Assembly: GCA_033762715.1 (NCBI GenBank)
Contig: JANRLL010000016.1
Span: 124,001 to 188,000, forward strand
From: JANRLL01 sp033762715
Lineage (GTDB): Bacteria > Pseudomonadota > Alphaproteobacteria > Rickettsiales > SXRF01
Direction of reading: 5' to 3'
DNA length: 64,000 bases
The notes under the pieces were generated by a model, which was not told the DNA's origin, did no database searches, and saw only the letters and a program-made list of their open reading frames with translations. Positions 8,208-15,887 of the stretch are shown piece after piece (position 1 is the stretch's first letter; each line of letters opens with the position of its first letter). The position numbers and the translations under genes were made by a program.

Positions 8208-8471
8208 CTAGGAGGTTACCCCATACTTCTCTTTCAGAATACGTTTGACGTTTTGCGATGGGGTTTTGCCATAGCCGCTGACTATAATCTCGCCAAAATC
8301 ATTGACGTCAAAGGACCCAGCGCGCACGCTTTCATAACGTCGCATTTTTTCCGGCGTTGAGGTGAGGTAGTAGTAGCAATGGCGACCTTGGGAATCTTTG
8401 CAGGTGATAAAATATAAAGGGATATCGCCTTTTGCCACCAATTTATGTACGAAGGGTTTGCTGTGAGTCAT
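8208..8471 (-). CDS. Small uncharacterised protein, SGYG-motif family member A (87 aa)
   Basis: I do not recognise a named family, but this 87-residue protein is a clear paralogue of the 86-residue protein at 22092-22352 inside the NAD operon. Shared pattern: LY then a short strand, GR, an aromatic YY/WY strand, VR-x-G, FG-x-II-x-SGYG-x-x-P, and a final helix ending YG-x-T. It has no signal peptide or membrane span and looks like a compact alpha/beta domain. Its start overlaps the stop of the 285-residue gene as TAATG, so the two are translationally coupled. The stop codon lies in a small inverted repeat (AACCTC/GAGGTT on this strand). Confidence 0.85.
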   Translation of the reverse strand: MTHSKPFVHKLVAKGDIPLYFITCKDSQGRHCYYYLTSTPEKMRRYESVRAGSFDVNDFGEIIVSGYGKTPSQNVKRILKEKYGVTS

Positions 8472-9328
8472 TACGCCTGTACTGTTCTGTCTTTGCCTGG
8501 TTCGGGATTAACACGTGAAGCGGGATCACCATCTTGGCCTTTACCATCGGGGACTCTGGCTGCACCTTCCGTTTCCAGCAGAGCGGCGACCAGATCTTTA
8601 TCACCGGCTTTAGCGGCCTCCCTGATTTCATCGGATTTTGCAATGTTATTCAGTTGCGATACGGTGCGCTTGAAGCGGTCCAGCATATCGTCCGCTTTTC
8701 GTGTACGATACGCTTCCTGCAATTCCGCTGTCGCCTCGATTAATTTTTGCATTTCTGGCGTCGCCTCATCCCTGATGACACCACGCAGATAATTATATTC
8801 TTCTGCCTCTACTTTTGCAGCTGGTTCGAGATAGCGATTTTTCATAATGAAGATATTCTGATTAAAATCCGTCTGTTCCTGGTGCCAGTCTGCATGGAGC
8901 ACGCGCTCCATGATATGCGTCTTATCCCAACCCGTTACTTGTTGGTCGGGATCTTGGATCAAGCCGTCCATCACTTTCCACATGTGGTGAAAATCGCGAA
9001 ACATTAATCCTCTTTCGACTTTCAGGATGGCGTCAAAATAATCTTGATTGCCTTGTTCCCGTAACCCTTCCAGAGCATCCATAATATTAGCCACAGCTTT
9101 CATTTCCTTTTCGGAAATAGGCTCCGCGCGAAGCGCATCATCTGCTAATTTTTCTTCTTTTGCTTTTCTTTGACGGAACGCATCTCGTTCGGCTTCCTCA
9201 TGCGCACGCTTGTCTGCAGCTTTCTGATCTTGCTCACGGGCATATCGCGCACGGCTTGCGGCTTCTTGCTCTTGATTTTGATTATGCTTAACTGCAGCGG
9301 CAGCTAGTAGTAACCACATAGCAGACAT
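8471..9328 (-). CDS. Uncharacterised helical protein with a hydrophobic N-terminus
   Basis: A 285-residue protein I cannot assign. Residues 1-13 (MSAMWLLLAAAAV) are hydrophobic and could be an anchor, but no charged n-region precedes them. Residues 15-70 are a highly charged Gln/Glu/Lys/Arg-rich stretch predicted to form a coiled coil, the middle is helical with several Trp and His residues (HHMW, HADWHQEQ), and the last 35 residues are Gly/Asp/Pro-rich and probably disordered. It is the first gene of a two-gene unit with the SGYG-family protein. No neighbour suggests a role. Confidence 0.8.
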   Translation of the reverse strand: MSAMWLLLAAAAVKHNQNQEQEAASRARYAREQDQKAADKRAHEEAERDAFRQRKAKEEKLADDALRAEPISEKEMKAVANIMDALEGLREQGNQDYFDAILKVERGLMFRDFHHMWKVMDGLIQDPDQQVTGWDKTHIMERVLHADWHQEQTDFNQNIFIMKNRYLEPAAKVEAEEYNYLRGVIRDEATPEMQKLIEATAELQEAYRTRKADDMLDRFKRTVSQLNNIAKSDEIREAAKAGDKDLVAALLETEGAARVPDGKGQDGDPASRVNPEPGKDRTVQA

Positions 9329-9478
9329 AGAAATTCCTTTTATATTTAGCTTAGTTAGTCATTACCTTATCACAAAAATGTTACAGCATTATTAAGCTAG
9401 ACTAGGGTAGCCTGATACGCTAAAAGACGATTAGCGCCTGATATTACTAAGAAAAACACCATAACGAGGATCCGCCCC

Positions 9479-9691
9479 ATGGAAGTACGCGACAGCAACG
9501 GCAATATTTTAAACGATGGGGATTCCGTTACCCTGATTAAAGATTTGAAAGTGAAGGGCACATCGGTGACGCTCAAGCGCGGCACAGTGGTTAAAAATAT
9601 TCGTCTTACCAATGACGAAGAAGAGATCGAGTGCAACGCGGAAAAAGTCAAAGGCCTGGTGCTTAAGACCTGTTTTTTGAAGAAGGCGTAG
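9479..9691 (+). CDS. Short PhnA/YjdM-type protein
   Basis: A 70-residue protein matching the C-terminal domain of PhnA (YjdM): VRDSNGNILNDGDSVTLIKD, LKVKG, LKRGTVVKNIRL and KTCFLKK. E. coli YjdM has an additional N-terminal zinc ribbon that is missing here; a short form of this kind is common in alphaproteobacteria. Despite the name, the family has no shown role in phosphonate breakdown and its function is unsettled. GAGGA lies 8 bases before the ATG. It is a single gene, divergent from the two-gene unit to its left. Confidence 0.9.
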   Translation: MEVRDSNGNILNDGDSVTLIKDLKVKGTSVTLKRGTVVKNIRLTNDEEEIECNAEKVKGLVLKTCFLKKA

Positions 9692-9828
9692 CTCTTCCGT
9701 GCCGTGCCAGTTGGATGCGGTGCGGCATGCTGTTAGCCAGGTTCAAACTATAATGGATTCGGTGAGCCTCGAAGCCGCAGGAAAAAGCAAAGTATAGATG
9801 CGTTTAATTTCTCAATGAAACCCACGCC

Positions 9829-10650
9829 ATGAACCCCTCCATACCCGCAGGCCGCGTGGCCTTTTATATTTCGCCCGATGATCACGAGATTCATTACAGC
9901 GTAGTGAAGGTGAGAGGGCGTTATGTCGATGAGTATGACGTGTTGGAGTTGCCGCGTGGTGAGCCGGATGATTTTTATGTGAATCGCAATTTGGCGCCGA
10001 CCGATCCGAATTATCGCGTGGTAGTGGAGCGTTCCAAAGAGCATAATACGCTCAAGCGATTGGGCATTGAAGATGCAGGTGATCCGCTGGCGATTCTAGC
10101 GGCGCACGGCTATGCCTACGAGCGCACGGAAAGCCTGGAAGAAGCGGGCAAGCGGGAGTTGAAAGAAGAACACGGGTTTGATGATGGAGCGCATTTGGAT
10201 ATGGTGCGTCAGCTTATCACCATGCGTCCCTTTCCGGTGAAAGCAAATTATGGCTCGCCGGTGGAGTATCGCTCGTTTGTGCAGATTGAAGGCGATGTGT
10301 CGTCTATTGCGCTGGCAAAAACTGATAAGGTGGAAAAGAAATCGCCTAAGCGTTTGGGCGCGCCTTATACCGAAGCTGGCGGCTGGGCAACATTGCGTGA
10401 GATACGCCAAAACGCAGCCGATTTTGCTGCGCTAGCTGAAGCGGATGAAAGTCCCGAGCAAGCGCGTCTGCGAGGTGAGGCGGCTTACCAAAAAAGCATC
10501 ACCGATTGGATGGAGACGGCCGAAGCAGCGCTCGTTGCCACGTTGCGCCGGCAGCGCGTCGAGGTGCAGACCACGAGCATTGTCGATCCGGCAAAGGCAT
10601 TGCAAACCACCGATGCGGCGGTAAGCAGCGGAGCTGAGCTGTTTCGCTAA
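9829..10650 (+). CDS. Nudix family hydrolase
   Basis: A 273-residue protein with a Nudix box around residues 101-117: E-x7-REL-x-EE-x-GF, seen as ESLEEAGKRELKEEHGF. The preceding glycine is one residue further away than in the consensus. The C-terminal 90 residues are helical and not part of the core fold. Nudix enzymes hydrolyse nucleoside diphosphates linked to another group; the substrate cannot be read from the sequence. It is followed 66 bases later by an FAD oxidoreductase gene in the same direction. No clear ribosome binding site is seen before the ATG. Confidence 0.85.
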   Translation: MNPSIPAGRVAFYISPDDHEIHYSVVKVRGRYVDEYDVLELPRGEPDDFYVNRNLAPTDPNYRVVVERSKEHNTLKRLGIEDAGDPLAILAAHGYAYERTESLEEAGKRELKEEHGFDDGAHLDMVRQLITMRPFPVKANYGSPVEYRSFVQIEGDVSSIALAKTDKVEKKSPKRLGAPYTEAGGWATLREIRQNAADFAALAEADESPEQARLRGEAAYQKSITDWMETAEAALVATLRRQRVEVQTTSIVDPAKALQTTDAAVSSGAELFR

Positions 10651-10716
10651 GGGTATGCGGCTTGTATCTTTGCATTGAGTAATGACAATCCGCGCGGCGG
10701 GTATTATAACCCCTGC

Positions 10717-12336
10717 ATGCTTCGTTTAACCGAAATAAAATTACCGCTAGCTCATTCCGATGATGCGATTGCCAAAGCAGCCATCGCCAAGCTGGGTATT
10801 GCTGAGGCGGATTTGCTGTCCTGCACGGTGTTTCGCCGCGCGCATGATGCGCGTAAAAAATCGGCCATCCTGCTTATCTATTCGTTGGATGTGGAAGTGA
10901 AGAATGAGGCAAGCGTGCTCAAGCGTTTTGCGCAGGATAAAGATGTCAAACCCACGCCCGACATTGATTATAAATTCGTTGCGCATGCACCAGCGCATCT
11001 GGCGAAGCGGCCGCTGGTGATTGGTGCCGGCCCGTGCGGATTATTTGCCGCATTGTTGCTTGCGCAGATGGGATTCAAGCCGATCATTTTAGAGCGCGGC
11101 AAAGTTGTGCGCGAACGCACCAAAGACACTTGGGGCTTGTGGCGTAAATCCATACTCAATACCGAATCCAACGTGCAATATGGCGAGGGCGGGGCTGGGA
11201 CATTTTCCGACGGCAAGCTCTACAGCCAGATCAAAGACACGCGTCATTTGGGCCGCAAGGTGCTTACCGAATTTGTGAAAGCCGAAGCGCCGGAGGAAAT
11301 TTTGACCGAGGCGCATCCGCATATCGGTACGTTTCGTCTGGTGAAGATGGTGGAGAATATGCGGGCGACTATTGAGTCACTGGGCGGGGAATATCGTTTT
11401 GAATCGCGCGTGACCGATGTGGATATTGAAATCGAGAGCGATGGCGTGCGTCAGGTGCGCGGTGTGAAGCTTGCCAGTGGTGAGCATATTGAAGCCGATC
11501 ACGTGGTGCTTGCCATTGGCCATAGCTCGCGCGATACGTTTCAAATGCTGCTGGATCGTGGCGTTTATATCGAAGCAAAGCCATTTTCCATTGGCTTTCG
11601 TATTGAACATCCGCAATCGCTGATCGATGTGGCGCGGTTTGGCCCAAGTGCTGGCAATCCCATTTTAGGTGCGGCGGATTATAAGCTGGTGCATCACGCA
11701 TCCAATGGCCGCGACGTCTATAGTTTCTGTATGTGCCCCGGTGGCACGGTGGTAGCAGCCACCTCCGAAGAAGGCCGCGTGGTCACCAATGGCATGAGCC
11801 AATATTCACGCGCCGAGCGCAACGCCAATGCTGGTATCGTAGTGGGTATTACGCCGGAAGTGGATTACCCAGATGGGCCGCTTGCAGGCATCGCGCTTCA
11901 GCGCAAATGGGAAGAAGCCGCGTTCAAAGCAGGCGGTGGTACCTATGCCGCACCCGCGCAACGCGTCGGCGATTTTCTCAAGGGTGTCGCAAGCACCTCG
12001 CTTGGTGATGTTATTCCATCTTATAAACCTGGTGTTACGCCGACCGATCTTTCAACCTGTATGCCTGATTACGCCATTGCTGCCATTCGTGAAGCGATTC
12101 CTGCCATGGCGCGCCAGATTAAAGGGTATGACATGAACGATGCTGTGCTCACTGGTGTGGAAACACGCACCTCATCGCCCATTCGCATCAAACGTGACGA
12201 CACATTCCAAAGCCTGAATACCAAGGGATTGTTTCCTGCCGGCGAGGGCGCCGGATATGCGGGCGGCATTTTATCAGCGGGTGTCGATGGCATCAAAATC
12301 GCCGAGGCCGTAGCGCAGAGTATATTGGCTAGCTAA
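10717..12336 (+). CDS. FAD-dependent oxidoreductase (COG2509-type)
   Basis: A 539-residue flavoprotein with an FAD-binding dinucleotide fold, VIGAGPCGLFAALLLAQMG, about 100 residues into the protein, after an N-terminal FAD-dependent-protein domain (LRLTEIKLPLAHSDDAI). A C-terminal FAD-contact motif is GLFPAGEGAGYAGGI. This matches uncharacterised NAD(P)/FAD-dependent oxidoreductases found widely in bacteria; the substrate is unknown. I chose the ATG at 10717 because the frame upstream has only a TTG codon at 10675 and the family usually begins with LRLTEIKL. It may be co-transcribed with the Nudix gene. Confidence 0.9.
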   Translation: MLRLTEIKLPLAHSDDAIAKAAIAKLGIAEADLLSCTVFRRAHDARKKSAILLIYSLDVEVKNEASVLKRFAQDKDVKPTPDIDYKFVAHAPAHLAKRPLVIGAGPCGLFAALLLAQMGFKPIILERGKVVRERTKDTWGLWRKSILNTESNVQYGEGGAGTFSDGKLYSQIKDTRHLGRKVLTEFVKAEAPEEILTEAHPHIGTFRLVKMVENMRATIESLGGEYRFESRVTDVDIEIESDGVRQVRGVKLASGEHIEADHVVLAIGHSSRDTFQMLLDRGVYIEAKPFSIGFRIEHPQSLIDVARFGPSAGNPILGAADYKLVHHASNGRDVYSFCMCPGGTVVAATSEEGRVVTNGMSQYSRAERNANAGIVVGITPEVDYPDGPLAGIALQRKWEEAAFKAGGGTYAAPAQRVGDFLKGVASTSLGDVIPSYKPGVTPTDLSTCMPDYAIAAIREAIPAMARQIKGYDMNDAVLTGVETRTSSPIRIKRDDTFQSLNTKGLFPAGEGAGYAGGILSAGVDGIKIAEAVAQSILAS

Positions 12337-12343
12337 GTAGACG

Positions 12344-12392
12344 GCTACAAGATCAATATATTGATTTACAATATTCAAATCGGTTTTGTAGC
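12344..12392. repeat. Nested palindromes after the FAD oxidoreductase gene
   Basis: A perfect 14-base palindrome ATCAATATATTGAT (12352-12365) sits inside a wider inverted repeat GCTACAA (12344-12350)/TTGTAGC (12386-12392). It is AT-rich and has no T run, so it looks more like a protein-binding site or cruciform than a terminator. Confidence 0.45.
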
Positions 12393-12450
12393 AACTAGAT
12401 TGTCATCAAATTTTCACAAAAAAAATTCTAAAAAATAACCATTCCGCCAT

Positions 12451-12456
12451 TATACT
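12451..12456 (+). promoter_or_regulatory. Possible -10 box for the 236-aa gene
   Basis: TATACT is a good -10 hexamer about 30 bases upstream of the first leader hairpin. No convincing -35 lies 16-18 bases before it. The flanking 100 bases are very AT-rich. Confidence 0.4.
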
Positions 12457-12485
12457 AAACATGCATCTATGAGAAATCATGTTGC

Positions 12486-12548
12486 TACTTTGTCGCTTGC
12501 GGCAGAGTAACCTAACTGGGTTAAAACCCGGGACACTAGGAGTGTCAC
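12486..12548 (+). promoter_or_regulatory. Structured 5' leader with Shine-Dalgarno in a hairpin loop
   Basis: Three hairpins in a row precede the ATG. The first pairs TACTTTGTCGC with GCGGCAGAGTA (two G-U pairs). The second is CTGGGTT-AA-AACCCGG, or a shorter GGGT/ACCC stem with a tetraloop. The third is GACAC-TAGGA-GTGTC. The Shine-Dalgarno AGGAG (12538-12542) lies in the loop and first base of the third stem, 6 bases before the ATG. The second and third hairpins recur in front of the small genes at 55786 and 56171. Confidence 0.7.
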
Positions 12549-13259
12549 ATGAAGAGAATGAGCAACGACGGTATCGTCTATGGCGGCATGATTGCCACCG
12601 ACGGTGAAGTGCTCAAGGTGGGTGTTGGGGTGCGTGGTACGCAATCCGGCACTGATCGCAACGAGAAGGGAATCTTCCTGCTGAACCAGGCAGAGACCTT
12701 CGAGCTTCAACTCGCCAATCCGACGGGCCGCAAGGTGATGATTAGAGTCACCGGCGATGATGACAGTACGGTCATTGCGGAGAGCCTTGTGCTTCCCGCA
12801 GTACAGACTGTTAGCCTCCGGCGTTGGCAAACCACCGACGCGGCCTTCATCGCCTACGCACGCAACTCTGCTGAAGGGCAGGCTGTGGGCGCAGACGAAG
12901 TGTCTGAAGGGGGAGGCGGCCTGATTAAGGTCCAATTCACCTTCGGGACATTTGATAGGCCTCAGCCAGTCCTCCTGTCGTTTGACGGTGGGCTGACTCG
13001 TGGTGCCTCTCTGCATAGCTTCGGCGCATCGCAAGGTGTGACTCGGGGCTTTGAGGAAGGTGTCATGGGATCTGGTTCCTCTACGGGCCAGACTTTCGGT
13101 CGCACCAGCTTCACCGAGGATGCTGATGTGCCACCTGTCGAGATCCAGGTGCGTTGGGCGATTCGTCGTCCGACTCCGCCTCCGGATCGCAGGCCAAGGC
13201 GTAGTGGATTGCCAGGATCGGAGACGCACGTTACTGTTCCAGCGCCACCGCTGTCGTAA
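12549..13259 (+). CDS. Unknown 236-aa protein with a structured leader
   Basis: I do not recognise this protein. It has no signal peptide or membrane span. Residues 1-130 read as alternating short strands rich in Val, Ile and Gly, suggesting a beta-sandwich. Then come Gly/Ser-rich segments (SEGGGG, GSGSSTG) and a Pro/Arg-rich tail (RRPTPPPDRRPRRSG). Codon choice (CTT, CCC, CGG, GTC used freely) looks unlike the flanking genes, which hints at transfer; this is an impression, not a calculation. A Shine-Dalgarno 6 bases upstream and a terminator 50 bases downstream support the frame over the long opposite-strand frame (12477-13229). It forms its own transcription unit. Confidence 0.8.
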   Translation: MKRMSNDGIVYGGMIATDGEVLKVGVGVRGTQSGTDRNEKGIFLLNQAETFELQLANPTGRKVMIRVTGDDDSTVIAESLVLPAVQTVSLRRWQTTDAAFIAYARNSAEGQAVGADEVSEGGGGLIKVQFTFGTFDRPQPVLLSFDGGLTRGASLHSFGASQGVTRGFEEGVMGSGSSTGQTFGRTSFTEDADVPPVEIQVRWAIRRPTPPPDRRPRRSGLPGSETHVTVPAPPLS

Positions 13260-13308
13260 CCTCTTCCACAGGGTAAGACCTGTCTAAAAAATCTACAGCT
13301 CAAACTGG

Positions 13309-13346
13309 AGAAAACTCGCTTCGGCGGGTTTTCTTTTTGTCTTTTT
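13309..13346 (+). terminator. Intrinsic terminator with UUCG loop
   Basis: AGAAAACTCGC (13309-13319) pairs with GCGGGTTTTCT (13324-13334; one G-U) around a TTCG tetraloop and is followed by a T-rich tail with a second run of six T. It ends the transcript of the 236-residue gene. Confidence 0.93.
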
Positions 13347-13388
13347 TGTGCATAGTTATGCCTAACGTTATTTCAAAAGGGGCATAAC

Positions 13389-13742
13389 ATGACCGATATT
13401 CAACGAATTGATGCTGGTGCGCGTATGAGCGAAGCCGTGATTCATGCTGGCAAAGTATATATCTCTGGTGTGGTGGCCGATAGTACGGTTGGTAAATCCG
13501 TCTATGAACAAACGAAAGATGTGCTGGCGCAGATCGATGCGATTCTGGCTAATGCGGGCAGCGATAAGACGCGTTTACTTAAAGCCAACATTTGGCTTAC
13601 TGATATTGCAACGTTCGATCAGATGAATAAAGCATGGGATGCATGGGTGGTCGCAGGTAAGACGCCGGCGCGCGCAACGGTGGAAGCAAAACTGGCTGCA
13701 GCTGGGTATGATGTTGAAATTATGGTAGAAGCTGCAATTTGA
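13389..13742 (+). CDS. RidA/YjgF/UK114 family protein
   Basis: A 117-residue trimeric-type RidA protein. Family members hydrolyse reactive enamine/imine intermediates formed by PLP enzymes. The conserved catalytic arginine region appears as TPARATVEAKLA, followed by the closing strand VEIMVEAA. Family marks YISGVVA and QTKDVLAQIDAILANAGSD are also present. AAAGGGG precedes the ATG by 6 bases. It is monocistronic as far as can be seen, lying between a terminator and a 130-base gap. Confidence 0.93.
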   Translation: MTDIQRIDAGARMSEAVIHAGKVYISGVVADSTVGKSVYEQTKDVLAQIDAILANAGSDKTRLLKANIWLTDIATFDQMNKAWDAWVVAGKTPARATVEAKLAAAGYDVEIMVEAAI

Positions 13743-13875
13743 TAGAACGAATTGTGATCACATCACTTGTGTAGATGGCGAATATCATAACAGAATAAAT
13801 TTATTCCTTAATCGTTATAAGTGGCTCTCAGACTACAATAGATAAATTACGTGTGTTACGAAAGGACTTGTTGCT

Positions 13876-14010
13876 GTGTATAATCATTGGGGCGATGAGG
13901 AAATTGGCGTTGAGCTTGGCATGGATAACGATGAGGTGATGCGCATGAAGCAGCTCACTGGTTTGGCCGAGGCTTTTGCCGATCAGGAATTCTCCAAATC
14001 CTGGAAGTAG
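13876..14010 (+). pseudogene. C-terminal fragment of a ParB-like (IbrB-type) protein, 44 aa
   Basis: The frame from GTG reads through WGDEEIGVELGMDNDEV and LTGLAEAFADQEFSKSW. From memory this is the characteristic C-terminus of ParB-like nuclease-domain proteins of the IbrB type, which are several times longer. The N-terminal ParB domain is absent: the frame is closed by a TAA at 13843-13845. AAAGGA lies 9 bases before the GTG, so the fragment may still be translated. It ends 5 bases before the phoX-like GTG start. It is either a decayed gene or a minimal stand-alone C-terminal domain. Confidence 0.6.
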
Positions 14011-14015
14011 AGTCT

Positions 14016-15881
14016 GTGGCAATCACTATCGATGAAGTAATTTGGCAGCGCAAACTTTCGCGGCGTAGTTTTGTAGGCGCATCGGGGGTAGCGATTTCAG
14101 CCATGATGATGCCGCATCTAGCGTGGTCTGCACAGCAGCAGGTGGGTGCCAAAACGACGCTCACCTTTAGCGAAATTCCCAAATCCAATGATGCGAATTA
14201 CAGTCTGGCACCTGGTTATGAGTTGCAGCAACTGATTGCCTGGGGCGATCCGCTGCATGCGAATATGAAACCTTTTGATGTGCGTGCATTGACCGCAGAC
14301 GAGCAATCCAAGCGCTTAGGCTACAATAATGATTACCTGGCCTATGTGCCGATCAGCTGGGGCAGCGCTAATAGCGAGCATGGGCTTTTGCATGTGAACC
14401 ATGAATACCCTAATCCGGAATCGATGTTTCGCCCTGCCTCGATTATGAACGGCAATGGCCCCAGCGCCGAGCAGGCGGCCATGATGATGCAATCGCTGGG
14501 TTTTAGTGTACTGGAAATTAAGCGCACCAACGGACGTTGGGAACCAGTGCTTGCCAGCCGTTATAATCGCCGTGTGACGGCTACCACACCGATTACCATT
14601 AGCGGACCTGCGGCTGGTGATGCGCGTATGAAAACGGCTGCCGATGCTAGCGGCAAGCGGGTGTTGGGCACGATGTCGAATTGTGCCGGTGGTGTGACAC
14701 CCTGGGGCAGTGTGCTTAGTTGCGAAGAAAATTTTGATGGCTATTTCAGCAAGCCGCCGAGCGACGGTCCCAACATCGCGCATTACAGCCGTTATAGCGT
14801 CAATCATGGTGGCGATGGGTTTGGGTGGTGGCGCGCCGATGAGCGTTTCAACATCAGCAAACATCCCAATGAATCGAATCGTTTTGGTTGGGTGGTGGAA
14901 TATGATCCATATGACCCTACCTCGCAACCGGTCAAGCGCACGGCACTCGGGCGGTTCAAGCATGAGTCGGCCAGCTGCGTGTTATCGCATGATGGCCGTT
15001 TGGCAGTGTATTCCGGCGACGATAACATGTATCAATTTATCTACCGCTTCGTGACAGACGGCATCTATAATCCACGCTCGCGCGAAGCGAATCGCGATCT
15101 GCTGGATACAGGTGTTTTGTCAGCCGCAAAGTTCTTGCCGAGCGGCGATGTGCAATGGTTGCCGCTGGTGTTTGGTAATGGTCCGCTCGTGCCTAAGAAT
15201 GGTTTCCACAGCCAGGCGGATGTGTTGATTGAAACGCGCTTGGCGGCGCAGCTGATGGGTGCCACTCCGATGGACCGGCCGGAAGATGTGGATGTAAATC
15301 CGCTGAGTGAACATATTTTCGTCTGCCTGACATCGGGCGAACAGCGCGACCCATCGGCGGTCAATGCCGCCAATCGCCGCAACCCCAATCCTTATGGGCA
15401 TATATTAGAGCTCATGCCGCCTGCTAAAAATGGCAAGCATGACCATGCGGCAGATCTCTATCGCTGGGATATATTTCTAGAAGCGGGTGATCCTGCTAAT
15501 CCCGTGCATCAGGCCTATTATGTTCATGCGCCCAGTGAGCATGGGTGGCTTACCAATCCTGATAATATTTCCTTCGATCCGCAGGGGCGCGTGTGGATTG
15601 CAACCGATGGGCAGTCGCACTCAATAGGCCGCAACGAAGCGGTCTATGCAGCTGAATCAGCGGGTGATGCGCGTGGCAAAACCAAATTATTTTTGAATGT
15701 GCCTGCCGGCACCGAAGCAACCGGCCCGTATTTCACGCCCGATGGCAGCACGTTATTTTTAGCGTTGCAGCAATCCATGGGATCTTCCGGCAGCGGCTGG
15801 CCTGACTTCAAAGAAGGTGTGCCGCCGCGCTCGGCGGTGATTGCCATTGTCAAAAAAGATGGCGGTGTGGTGGGTAGCTGA
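14016..15881 (+). CDS. PhoX-family (DUF839) secreted phosphatase-like protein
   Basis: A 621-residue protein with a twin-arginine signal (SRRSFVGASGVAISA, residues 15-30), so it is probably exported folded. Family features include WGDPL, LLHVNHEYPNPE, a NCAGGVTPWGSVLSCEENF block, FKHESA, YSGDDNMYQFIYRF and RPEDVDVNP, which carry many of the acidic ligands for the Fe/Ca cofactor of PhoX alkaline phosphatases. Whether it is a phosphatase cannot be decided here, since DUF839 proteins vary. The start is GTG with no strong ribosome site; the ParB-like fragment stops 5 bases upstream. It converges with the 958-residue gene. Confidence 0.9.
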   Translation: MAITIDEVIWQRKLSRRSFVGASGVAISAMMMPHLAWSAQQQVGAKTTLTFSEIPKSNDANYSLAPGYELQQLIAWGDPLHANMKPFDVRALTADEQSKRLGYNNDYLAYVPISWGSANSEHGLLHVNHEYPNPESMFRPASIMNGNGPSAEQAAMMMQSLGFSVLEIKRTNGRWEPVLASRYNRRVTATTPITISGPAAGDARMKTAADASGKRVLGTMSNCAGGVTPWGSVLSCEENFDGYFSKPPSDGPNIAHYSRYSVNHGGDGFGWWRADERFNISKHPNESNRFGWVVEYDPYDPTSQPVKRTALGRFKHESASCVLSHDGRLAVYSGDDNMYQFIYRFVTDGIYNPRSREANRDLLDTGVLSAAKFLPSGDVQWLPLVFGNGPLVPKNGFHSQADVLIETRLAAQLMGATPMDRPEDVDVNPLSEHIFVCLTSGEQRDPSAVNAANRRNPNPYGHILELMPPAKNGKHDHAADLYRWDIFLEAGDPANPVHQAYYVHAPSEHGWLTNPDNISFDPQGRVWIATDGQSHSIGRNEAVYAAESAGDARGKTKLFLNVPAGTEATGPYFTPDGSTLFLALQQSMGSSGSGWPDFKEGVPPRSAVIAIVKKDGGVVGS

Positions 15882-15887
15882 TTCTGC

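Noticed and set aside
12477..13229. A 250-codon open frame on the minus strand opposite the 236-residue gene
   Set aside because: The plus-strand frame has a Shine-Dalgarno 6 bases before its ATG, a structured leader and a terminator after its stop; the minus frame has none of these and reads as low-complexity Arg/Ser/Thr-rich sequence.
14316..14963. A 215-codon minus-strand frame within the PhoX-like gene
   Set aside because: It is fully antisense to a gene with clear family motifs and a Tat signal, and its His/Arg/Ile-rich translation looks like a reverse-frame shadow.
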